Assembly: GCA_946480705.1 (NCBI GenBank)
Contig: CAMLLF010000331.1
Coordinates: 1 to 5,295, forward strand
From: an uncultured Lysobacteraceae bacterium
GTDB taxonomy: Bacteria > Pseudomonadota > Gammaproteobacteria > Xanthomonadales > Rhodanobacteraceae
DNA: 5,295 nucleotides
Reading direction: 5' to 3'
The notes under the pieces are model-generated. The model worked only from the letters and a program-made list of their open reading frames with translations. It did no database searches and was not told where the DNA came from. The position numbers and the translations under genes were made by a program. Shown in pieces: positions 1 through 5,295 of this stretch (position 1 is its first letter; every line of letters begins with the position of its first letter).

Positions 1-2
1 CC

Positions 3-1307
3 GGCACGATCGGCGCGCAGGACGGCGACATCCAGATCAGCCTGCGCGAAGGCCACCGTCCGACCGGAGACTACGTGCGCGCGCTGCGCGAGGAACTGCC
101 GCGACGCTTTCCGGGCGTGACGTTCTCGTTCCTGCCGGCCGACATCGTGACCCAGATCCTGAACTTCGGCGCGCCCGCGCCGATCGACCTGCAGGTGCGC
201 GGTCCTGACGTCGCGGCGAACTACGCGTATGCGGAAAAGCTGCTGCGCGACATCCGCCACGTGCCCGGCGTCGCCGACGCGCGCATCCAGCAGTCGGCCG
301 ACAGCCCGGTGTTCCACGTCGACGTCGACCGCACGCGCGCGCAGTACGTCGGCATGACCGAGCGCGACGTGACCAACAGCCTCGTCGTGAATCTCGCCGG
401 ATCGAGCCAGGTCGCGCCGACGTTCTGGCTGAATCCGCAGAACGGCGTGCAGTACCCGATCGTCATGCAGACCCCGCAGTACGACATGGACTCGCTGAGC
501 GCGCTGATGAACGTGCCGCTGACTTCGGCCGCGGCGCGCGCGCCGCAGCTGCTCGGCGGCGTCGCGACGCTCGCGCGCGGCACCGCGAGCGCGGTCGTCT
601 CGCAGTACGACATCCAGCCCCTGGTGCAGATCTACGCGACGCCGCAGGGCCGCGACCTCGGCGCCGTCGCCGCCGACATCAACCGCGTGGTCGCCGCGCA
701 CGCGGCCGACCTGCCGAAGGGCACGCAGCTGCATCTGCTCGGCCAGGTGCGCACGATGAATTCCGCCTTCTCGGGCCTGTTCTTCGGACTCGCCGGCGCG
801 ATCGTGCTGATCTACCTGCTGATCGTCGTGAACTTCCAGTCCTGGAGCGATCCGCTCGTCATCGTCAGCGCCCTGCCCGCGGCGCTCGCCGGCATCGTCT
901 GGATGCTGTTCTCGACGTTCACGACGCTGTCCGTGCCCGCGCTGACCGGCGCGATCATGTGCATGGGTGTCGCGACCGCCAACAGCGTGCTCGTGATCAG
1001 CTTCGCGCGCGAACGCCTCGACGCGCTCGGCGATCCGGTCGCCGCCGCACTCGACGCCGGTTTCGTGCGCTTCCGTCCCGTGCTCATGACCGCGCTCGCC
1101 ATGATCATCGGCATGGCGCCGATGGCGCTGGGCCTCGGCGAAGGCGGCGAGCAGAACGCCCCGCTCGGCCGCGCCGTCGTCGGCGGACTGGTCGCCGCGA
1201 CCTTCGCCACGCTGGTCTTCGTCCCCGTCGTCTTCAGCATCGTGCATGCGCGCCACGCGCGCCGTGCCGAGCGCGACCCCGCACTTGGAGAACCTCATGT
1301 CGTCTGA
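3..1307 (+). CDS. RND efflux transporter permease subunit, C-terminal part (5' truncated by window)
   Basis: This is the inner-membrane proton/drug antiporter of a tripartite pump. The frame is open from base 3, so the gene enters from the left. About 434 residues are visible out of the ~1,020-1,060 usual for the AcrB/MexB (HAE) family. Residues 1-~255 of the fragment match the second periplasmic porter/docking loop, including a QILNFGAPAPIDLQVRG stretch. Five hydrophobic segments follow, matching TM8-TM12: about 260-280, 284-305, 312-334, 360-378 and 390-415. TM10 carries MCMGVATANSVLVISFARE, and GEGGEQNAPLGRAVVGGL precedes TM12; both are typical of the family. The GTG at 75 lies inside the conserved region and is not a real start. 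The stop (1305-1307) overlaps the adaptor start by 11 nt. The proton-relay Asp/Lys residues in the N-terminal half are outside the window, so function is inferred from family. Substrate unknown. Confidence 0.96.
   Translation, partial: GTIGAQDGDIQISLREGHRPTGDYVRALREELPRRFPGVTFSFLPADIVTQILNFGAPAPIDLQVRGPDVAANYAYAEKLLRDIRHVPGVADARIQQSADSPVFHVDVDRTRAQYVGMTERDVTNSLVVNLAGSSQVAPTFWLNPQNGVQYPIVMQTPQYDMDSLSALMNVPLTSAAARAPQLLGGVATLARGTASAVVSQYDIQPLVQIYATPQGRDLGAVAADINRVVAAHAADLPKGTQLHLLGQVRTMNSAFSGLFFGLAGAIVLIYLLIVVNFQSWSDPLVIVSALPAALAGIVWMLFSTFTTLSVPALTGAIMCMGVATANSVLVISFARERLDALGDPVAAALDAGFVRFRPVLMTALAMIIGMAPMALGLGEGGEQNAPLGRAVVGGLVAATFATLVFVPVVFSIVHARHARRAERDPALGEPHVV
1285..1290 (+). promoter_or_regulatory. 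Ribosome binding site of the adaptor gene
   Basis: TTGGAG, with GGAG at 1287-1290, lies 6 nt before the ATG at 1297 and inside the end of the permease gene. It decides the adaptor start in favour of 1297 over an in-frame ATG at 1246. Residues read from 1246 (RATRAVPSATPHLENL) look like out-of-frame permease sequence. Confidence 0.75.
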
Positions 1308-2481
1308 TCCGACCGCGCCGCGCCGCGGACTCAAAGCCACGGGCCTCGCCGCGGCGATCCTCGCGGCGCTCGTCGTCGCCTTCGGCATCGGCACGCGCGC
1401 ATCCGGCCATGCACGCCTCAAGGAATGGACCGAGGCGCAGGCCGTGCCCAGCGTCAGCGTGGTCTTGCCCGGCACATCCGGCGAAGGCCGCTCGCTCGAA
1501 CTGCCGGGCCGCATCGAAGCCCATGCGCGCGCGCCGATCCACGCGCGCGTGTCCGGCTATCTCAAATCGTGGAAAGTGGACATCGGCGCACGCGTGAAGG
1601 CCGGGCAGCTGCTCGCCGAGATCGAGGCGCCGGACGTGCAGCAGCAGCTTCTGCAGGCGCGCGCCGACCTCGCGAGCAGCGAGGCGAACGCCGCGCTCGC
1701 CGAAACCACGGCGCGGCGCTGGCAGTCGATGCTCGGCTCCGATTCGGTGTCGCAGCAGGAAGTCGACGAGAAGAACGGCGACCTCAAGGCCAAGCAGGCG
1801 CTGGTCAAGGCGGCGCGCGCGAATGTCGAGCGGCTGCAGGCGACCGAGAATTTCACGCGCATCGTCGCGCCGTTCGACGGCGTGGTCACGGCGCGCGAGA
1901 CCGACGTCGGCCAGTTGATCAACGGCAGCGGTGCCGGCGCGGAACTGTTCGTCGTCTCGGACGTGTCGCGCCTGCGTGTCTACGTCAATGTGCCGCAAAC
2001 CCATGCCGCGAGCATTGCCGTCGGCAGCGACGCGACGATCGCCGTGCCCGAACGCGTCGGCGTCACGTATGCCGCGCGCGTCGAGGCGCTGTCGCAAGCC
2101 GTCAACGCCGCGACCGGCACGACGCTGATCCAGCTCAGCGTCGACAACGCCGGCGGCGAGCTGCTGCCCGGCGGCTATGCCGACGTGACCTTCGCGCTCG
2201 CGCAGAACGCGGCCGCGCTGCGCATTCCGGCCAGCGCGCTGATCTTCGATCAGGGCGGGCTGCGCGTCGCGACCGTCGCCGGCTACAAGGTCGCGTTCAA
2301 GGCCGTGACCATCGCGCGCGATCTCGGACGCGCGGTCGAGATCGCGACCGGCCTCGATGCCGCCGACCGCGTCATCGAAACGCCGCCCGACGGCGTCGCC
2401 GAAGGCGATCCGGTACGCGTCGTCGACGCTGCCGCGAAGGCAGCGTCCCCCGCAGGAACGAGCGGCCATGCGACGCGCTGA
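1297..2481 (+). CDS. RND efflux pump periplasmic adaptor subunit (HlyD/AcrA-type membrane fusion protein)
   Basis: This protein bridges the inner-membrane permease and the outer-membrane channel. It has 394 residues, the usual length for AcrA/MexA-like adaptors. An N-terminal hydrophobic segment (about residues 14-32, after the basic PRRGLK) serves as anchor or uncleaved signal. No lipobox cysteine is visible, unlike AcrA. The first lipoyl half (about 68-100) includes GRIEAHARAPIHARVSGYL and VKAGQLLAEIEAPD. A Gln/Ala/Glu-rich alpha-helical hairpin follows at about 101-180. The second lipoyl half begins at R188 (RIVAPFDGVVTARETDVGQLI). A beta-barrel domain follows (LFVVSDVSRLRVYVNVPQ) and then a membrane-proximal domain (about 300-380). 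The start at 1297 has a good Shine-Dalgarno sequence and overlaps the permease stop by 11 nt. The end overlaps the channel gene by 14 nt, so all three are probably translated together. Family assignment is firm; substrate is unknown. Confidence 0.96.
   Translation: MSSDPTAPRRGLKATGLAAAILAALVVAFGIGTRASGHARLKEWTEAQAVPSVSVVLPGTSGEGRSLELPGRIEAHARAPIHARVSGYLKSWKVDIGARVKAGQLLAEIEAPDVQQQLLQARADLASSEANAALAETTARRWQSMLGSDSVSQQEVDEKNGDLKAKQALVKAARANVERLQATENFTRIVAPFDGVVTARETDVGQLINGSGAGAELFVVSDVSRLRVYVNVPQTHAASIAVGSDATIAVPERVGVTYAARVEALSQAVNAATGTTLIQLSVDNAGGELLPGGYADVTFALAQNAAALRIPASALIFDQGGLRVATVAGYKVAFKAVTIARDLGRAVEIATGLDAADRVIETPPDGVAEGDPVRVVDAAAKAASPAGTSGHATR
2454..2457 (+). promoter_or_regulatory. 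Ribosome binding site of the outer-membrane channel gene
   Basis: AGGA lies 10 nt before the ATG at 2468, inside the adaptor's last codons. It supports 2468 as the start, and that start gives a proper lipoprotein signal peptide. The upstream in-frame codon at 2357 would put a long arginine/proline-rich extension before the signal. Confidence 0.6.
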
Positions 2482-3979
2482 CGCACGGATCCGGATTGCC
2501 GCGCTCGCGGTGCTGGCCGGCACACTCGGCAGTTGCTCGCTCGCACCGCCGCTGCGGCTGCCCGACGTCGCCGTCGCGCCGGCCTACAAGGAGCAGGCGC
2601 CGTGGACGCCGGCGGCACCGGCCGACATGCTGCCGCGCGACGCGTGGTGGCAGGTCTACCGCGATGCGGGGCTCGATCGCCTGCAGCAGTCGCTCGCCGC
2701 GGACAGCCCTGACCTGGCCGCAGCGCTCGCGCGCTACGAGCAGGCACGCGCGGCCGGCGACCGGCTGCGTTCCGGCCTGTTTCCGCAGGCATCGCTGTCC
2801 GCCGACGCCGCGCGCGCGCGCCAGTCGGAAACGCGGCCGCCGGCCGGCAGCGCAACGCCGCGCTACTTCGAGTCCTACGATCTCGGCATCCAGGCCGGCT
2901 ACGAACTCGATCTCTGGGGCCGCGTGCGCAACACCGTCGCCGCGGGCGCGCAACGCACGGCGGCGGCGCAGGCCGATCTCGCGTCGGCGCGCCTGAGCCT
3001 GCAGGCCGAACTCGCCGACGGCTACATCGTGCTGCGCGGGCTCGACCGGCAGGCGGCGCTGCTCGCCGACACCGTCGCGGCCTACGACAAGGCCGTCGCG
3101 CTGACCCGGAAGCGCCGCGACGCGGGCATCGCGTCGGGCCTGGACGTCGCGCGCGCGCAGACCCAGCTCGACGCGGCGCGTTCGCAGGCCGCGCAGAACG
3201 CCGCGCGCCGCGCGGTCGCCGAACATGCGATCGCCGTACTCGTCGGCACTTCGCCATCGACGTTCTCGCTCGTGCCGTCGACCGATCCGGTGCACTTGCC
3301 GTCGATTCCGCTCGATCTGCCCTCGACGCTGCTGCAGCGCCGTCCCGACATCGCCGCGGCGCAGCGCCGCGTCGCGGCCGCGAATGCGTCGGTCGGCGTC
3401 GCGCGCGCGGCGTGGTTTCCGTCGATCGCGCTGGGCGCGGGTTTCGGCTACGAGAGCAACCGGGCCGGCGGCTGGCTCACCGCACCGAACGCCGCGTGGG
3501 CGATCGGTCCGAGCCTGCTGCTCGACCTGTTCGACGCAGGCCGGCGCCGCGCGCAGACCGAACAGGCGCAGGCCGTGCTCGACGAAGCCGGCGCGCGCTA
3601 CCGCGGCACCGTGCTCGGCGCGTTCCAGCAGGTCGAGGACAACCTCGCGCTGCTGCAGCACTACCGCGCCGCGGCGCAGGCCGAGCAGTCGGCGCTCGCC
3701 TCGGCGCGGCGCGCGCTCGATTTCGCGACGACGCGCTATCGCGAAGGCGCAGTCAGCTACCTCGAAGTCGTGCAGTCGCAGACCGCCGCGCTGACCGCGC
3801 AGCGCGCCGCGCTCGATCTCGACACGCGCCAGCTGCGCGCGAGCGTCGCGCTGATCCGCGCGCTCGGCGGCGGCTGGGACGCGCAGGCGGACGCGGCGGC
3901 CGCAGCCGGCGCTCCGGCGCGGGACCGGTCCGCGCTCGCGCGTTCGACCGATGCGGCCAACCGTCAAAACGCGTATTGA
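2468..3979 (+). CDS. Efflux outer-membrane channel lipoprotein (NodT/OprM family, TolC superfamily)
   Basis: This is the outer-membrane exit duct of the pump, expected to work as a trimer with a beta-barrel and a long periplasmic alpha-barrel. It has 503 residues, within the usual range for OprM/NodT. The N-terminus has RR and R residues, a hydrophobic core (about 10-20) and a lipobox L20-G21-S22-C23. C23 should be lipidated, and the following Ser fits outer-membrane sorting. The two internal OEP repeats are visible. The first carries YELDLWGRVR (145-154) and ASGLDVARAQTQL (from 222). The second carries LLQRRPDIAAAQRRVAAANASVG (from 288) and GAVSYLEVVQSQTAAL (from 427). Both pairs are hallmark stretches of this family. 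The last ~30 residues are an Ala/Arg-rich low-complexity tail. The final codons and stop lie inside a perfect inverted repeat (3956-3987). It is the last gene of the efflux operon by arrangement. Confidence 0.96.
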   Translation: MRRADARIRIAALAVLAGTLGSCSLAPPLRLPDVAVAPAYKEQAPWTPAAPADMLPRDAWWQVYRDAGLDRLQQSLAADSPDLAAALARYEQARAAGDRLRSGLFPQASLSADAARARQSETRPPAGSATPRYFESYDLGIQAGYELDLWGRVRNTVAAGAQRTAAAQADLASARLSLQAELADGYIVLRGLDRQAALLADTVAAYDKAVALTRKRRDAGIASGLDVARAQTQLDAARSQAAQNAARRAVAEHAIAVLVGTSPSTFSLVPSTDPVHLPSIPLDLPSTLLQRRPDIAAAQRRVAAANASVGVARAAWFPSIALGAGFGYESNRAGGWLTAPNAAWAIGPSLLLDLFDAGRRRAQTEQAQAVLDEAGARYRGTVLGAFQQVEDNLALLQHYRAAAQAEQSALASARRALDFATTRYREGAVSYLEVVQSQTAALTAQRAALDLDTRQLRASVALIRALGGGWDAQADAAAAAGAPARDRSALARSTDAANRQNAY

Positions 3980-3987
3980 CGGTTGGC
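3956..3987. repeat. Perfect 12-bp inverted repeat spanning the channel gene stop codon; candidate operator
   Basis: The left arm GCCAACCGTCAA (3956-3967) and right arm TTGACGGTTGGC (3976-3987) are exact reverse complements, separated by 8 nt (AACGCGTA). The half-sites are 20 bp apart centre to centre, about two helical turns, as expected for a dimeric DNA-binding protein. The right arm contains the channel's TGA stop (3977-3979) and a TTGACG that could be a -35 box. As RNA it would form a stable hairpin, but no T-run follows, so a standard intrinsic terminator is less likely. Binding by the downstream regulator is inference. Confidence 0.6.
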
Positions 3988-4010
3988 GCACGTCATCAAT
4001 AACCTGTAAT
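3976..4010 (+). promoter_or_regulatory. Candidate sigma70-type promoter for the CGNR regulator gene
   Basis: Two hexamer pairs fit. The first is TTGACG (3976-3981) and AATAAC (3998-4003), spaced 16 nt. The second is TTGGCG (3983-3988) and TGTAAT (4005-4010), also spaced 16 nt, with the better -10 (5/6). The stretch 3990-4019 is clearly more AT-rich than its surroundings. A small dyad CCTG-TAAT-CAGG (4003-4014) encloses the second -10. The start site would fall near 4010-4020, giving a short leader before the ATG at 4033. No transcript data are available, and promoter prediction in high-GC DNA is weak evidence. Confidence 0.4.
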
Positions 4011-4017
4011 CAGGACT

Positions 4018-4029
4018 TTGGCGGTTAGC
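4018..4029 (+). repeat. Third half-site: direct copy of the right arm of the inverted repeat
   Basis: TTGGCGGTTAGC matches the right arm TTGACGGTTGGC (3976-3987) at 10 of 12 positions in the same orientation, 42 bp downstream, about four helical turns. It ends three bases before the regulator ATG. A protein bound here and at the dyad would flank the putative promoter and could cover the translation start. Its role as a binding site is inferred from the repeat pattern alone. Confidence 0.45.
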
Positions 4030-4032
4030 CAC

Positions 4033-4653
4033 ATGCGAACCGAAACGCACGTCTTCACAGCCGCGGATCTCGTCGGCGGCGATCTCGCGCTCGATCTCGT
4101 CAACACCGCGACGGCGCGCGACAGCGTCCCGCGCGACTGGGTGCCCGACTACGCGGCGCTGCTGCGCTGGGCGCGCACGAGCGGGGTTTTCGCCGCGCGC
4201 GATCTCGCGACGCTCGACCGCCTCGCCGCCGCTTCGCCGCACAAGGCACGCGCGGCGCTGGTGCGCATCAAGGCGTTCCGCGAATCGCTGTGCACCGCGC
4301 TGTATGCGCTGGTTCGCGGCCGCGAACCGGCCGCGGCCGATCTCGACCGGCTGCAGACGGCCTACGCCGCGGCCGCGGCCGCCGCGCAGCTGCGGCGCCG
4401 CGATGGTCGCCTCGTCCGGCGCTGGACCGTCGCCGGTTCGCAGCTCGATCTCGTCCTGCATGTCGCCGCGATGCGCGCGCTCGCGCTGCTCGAACAGGTC
4501 GAGCTGTCGCGGCTGCGCGTCTGCGACGGCCACGACTGCGGCTGGGTGTTCGTCGATACCTCCAAGAGCGGGCGCCGCCGCTGGTGCGACATGGCGACCT
4601 GCGGCAACACGGCCAAGGCGCAGCGCTTCCAGCGCCGGCAGGCGGCCGCGTGA
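4033..4653 (+). CDS. ABATE / CGNR zinc-finger family transcription regulator
   Basis: This is a probable cytoplasmic DNA-binding regulator of 206 residues, the usual size for the family. Residues 8-60 match the ABATE domain (a 'putative stress-induced transcription regulator' family), with FTAADLVGGDLALDLVNT and then PDYAALLRWARTSGV. The C-terminal zinc finger has four cysteines in two Cx4C pairs, C164/C169 and C185/C190. GWVFVDTSKSGRRRWCDMATC lies between and around them, followed by a basic tail (AKAQRFQRRQ). The signature tetrapeptide is CGNT (190-193) instead of CGNR. A seven-alanine run lies in the middle of the protein. I chose ATG 4033 over in-frame TTG 4018 because TTG has AGGA only 2 nt upstream and sits in the half-site repeat. 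ATG itself lacks a clear Shine-Dalgarno sequence. It lies 53 nt after the efflux operon and may control it or itself; targets are not shown. Confidence 0.9.
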   Translation: MRTETHVFTAADLVGGDLALDLVNTATARDSVPRDWVPDYAALLRWARTSGVFAARDLATLDRLAAASPHKARAALVRIKAFRESLCTALYALVRGREPAAADLDRLQTAYAAAAAAAQLRRRDGRLVRRWTVAGSQLDLVLHVAAMRALALLEQVELSRLRVCDGHDCGWVFVDTSKSGRRRWCDMATCGNTAKAQRFQRRQAAA

Positions 4654-5295
4654 AACGCACGGCGCTGCTGCTCGCGCTGCCGCTGTCGGCGATCGCCGCG
4701 GAGACGCCGCAGCGCTGGGCGCCGGCCGCCCTTGCGAGCGATCAGTACGAGTCCTCGCCGACGTTCTCGCCGGACGGCAGCGAGGTCTATTTCATGCGCA
4801 GCACGGCGCAGTTTTCCGACTGGCGCATCCTGCACAGCCGCTGCGTCGACGGCGCCTGGTCTTCACCGCAGTCGCCGGGATTTGCCGCAAAGCCGCCGGC
4901 GCTCGACGCCGACCCGTTCGTCAGCGCCGACGGCCGGCGGCTGTATTTCGTCTCGACGCGGCAGAACCGCGACGGCGGCGACCAGCTCGACATCTGGCGC
5001 ACGACGCGCATCGCCGGCGGCGGCTGGGGCGCACCCGAACGCCTGCCCGAACCGGTGAACTCGGCGGGCTCGGAACTGATGCCGCGCGAGGACGCGAACG
5101 GGCGGCTCGTTTTCGGTTCCGACCGACCCGGCGGAAACGGCCAGGGCGACATCTATTTCGCGACGCCGCTCCCGGACGGCCGCTGGCGCGTCGCGGCGCT
5201 CATCTACACGATCGAGCAGCCGCCCGCATGTCGCAGGCACCCGGCAGGGCCGCCGGCGCGCTTCCGCGCCCGGACTACGGCGCCATTCGTGCCGG
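4650..5295 (+). CDS. Exported PD40 / TolB-like beta-propeller repeat protein, partial (3' end beyond window)
   Basis: The GTG at 4650 overlaps the regulator stop as GTGA (4 nt), with AGG at 4640-4642 as a weak ribosome site. The frame stays open to the window edge (215 codons). The N-terminus is a signal peptide: MKR, a hydrophobic core (residues 4-15) and likely cleavage after A14-I15-A16. Three propeller-blade repeats follow. SPTFSPDGSEVYF starts at 36, DADPFVSADGRRLYF at 86 (with LDIWRT at 113), and SELMPREDANGRLVFGSDRPGGNGQGDIYFAT at 141. SPDG..YF and SDRPGG.G..DIY are typical of PD40 (WD40-like) repeats in TolB-like and OmpA-associated periplasmic proteins. After about residue 183 (base ~5199) the pattern is lost, and the remainder (LIYTIEQPP...) does not resemble a blade. 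Likely periplasmic and binding a partner; specific function unknown. It is not TolB itself, as no TolB N-terminal domain is visible. Confidence 0.82.
   Translation, partial: MKRTALLLALPLSAIAAETPQRWAPAALASDQYESSPTFSPDGSEVYFMRSTAQFSDWRILHSRCVDGAWSSPQSPGFAAKPPALDADPFVSADGRRLYFVSTRQNRDGGDQLDIWRTTRIAGGGWGAPERLPEPVNSAGSELMPREDANGRLVFGSDRPGGNGQGDIYFATPLPDGRWRVAALIYTIEQPPACRRHPAGPPARFRARTTAPFVP

Noticed and set aside
1246..1296. Upstream in-frame ATG at 1246 as start of the adaptor
   Set aside because: It would overlap the permease by 62 nt, has no ribosome site, and adds a sequence unlike an adaptor N-terminus. ATG 1297 has GGAG 6 nt upstream.
2357..2467. Upstream in-frame start at 2357 for the channel protein
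   Set aside because: It puts 37 basic, proline-rich residues before a well-formed lipoprotein signal peptide. ATG 2468 is the natural start.
1234..3991. Long open frames on the minus strand and in other plus frames across the efflux genes
   Set aside because: They are Arg/Ala/Gly-rich translations typical of antisense or shifted frames in very GC-rich coding DNA, and none shows a recognisable domain.
3956..3995. Inverted repeat as a Rho-independent terminator
   Set aside because: The stem is strong, but no T-run follows (GCACGTCATC), and a regulator promoter appears to overlap it. Hairpin-based termination is not excluded, only unsupported.
4018..4032. TTG at 4018 as start of the CGNR regulator
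   Set aside because: The AGGA ribosome-like site is only 2 nt away, the extra residues (MAVSH) are not family-like, and the bases belong to the half-site repeat.
4363..4386. GC-only tandem GCCGCGGCC-like stretch as a repeat or structured element
   Set aside because: It simply encodes an alanine run in the regulator, and similar GC-rich runs occur throughout the window.
5228..5295. A new gene starting at ATG 5228 (MSQAPGRAAGALPRPDYGAIRA...)
   Set aside because: Only 22 full codons fit before the edge, no ribosome site is visible, and no family is recognised. It could become credible if the sequence were extended.

Overview
The window is a GC-rich (roughly 70% by eye), gene-dense stretch with all genes on the + strand and a strong G/C third-position bias. 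An outer-membrane efflux protein with a lipobox places it in a Gram-negative bacterium. The codon style and the gene families fit a high-GC proteobacterium, for example a Xanthomonadales/Rhodanobacter-like or Burkholderiales-like lineage. That placement is inference, and no marker gene is present to settle it.

Positions 1-3979 hold a tripartite RND efflux operon in the order inner-membrane permease (C-terminal ~434 residues only; the 5' part lies outside the window), periplasmic adaptor (394 aa) and NodT/OprM-type outer-membrane lipoprotein channel (503 aa). The reading frames overlap by 11 and 14 nt, which suggests a single transcript with translational coupling. Together the three would form a proton-driven pump moving small molecules from the inner membrane or periplasm across the outer membrane. 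The substrate cannot be read from the sequence.

Positions 3956-4032 are the only non-coding stretch of note. A perfect 12-bp inverted repeat straddles the channel gene's stop codon and overlaps a possible -35 box. A 10/12 direct copy of its right arm lies 42 bp downstream, immediately before the next ATG. This looks like an operator/promoter region for the following gene, possibly autoregulated.

Positions 4033-4653 encode a 206-aa ABATE/CGNR zinc-finger transcription regulator whose signature tetrapeptide reads CGNT rather than CGNR. Overlapping its stop by 4 nt, a GTG-started gene (4650 to the window end) encodes an exported protein with PD40 (TolB-like beta-propeller) repeats. Its propeller pattern stops abruptly near 5199, about 95 bases before the window edge.

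The efflux pump is a well-known type of system, and I see no clearly undescribed system here. The most interesting items are the three-half-site element before the regulator, the regulator's altered signature, and the loss of propeller pattern at the right edge.
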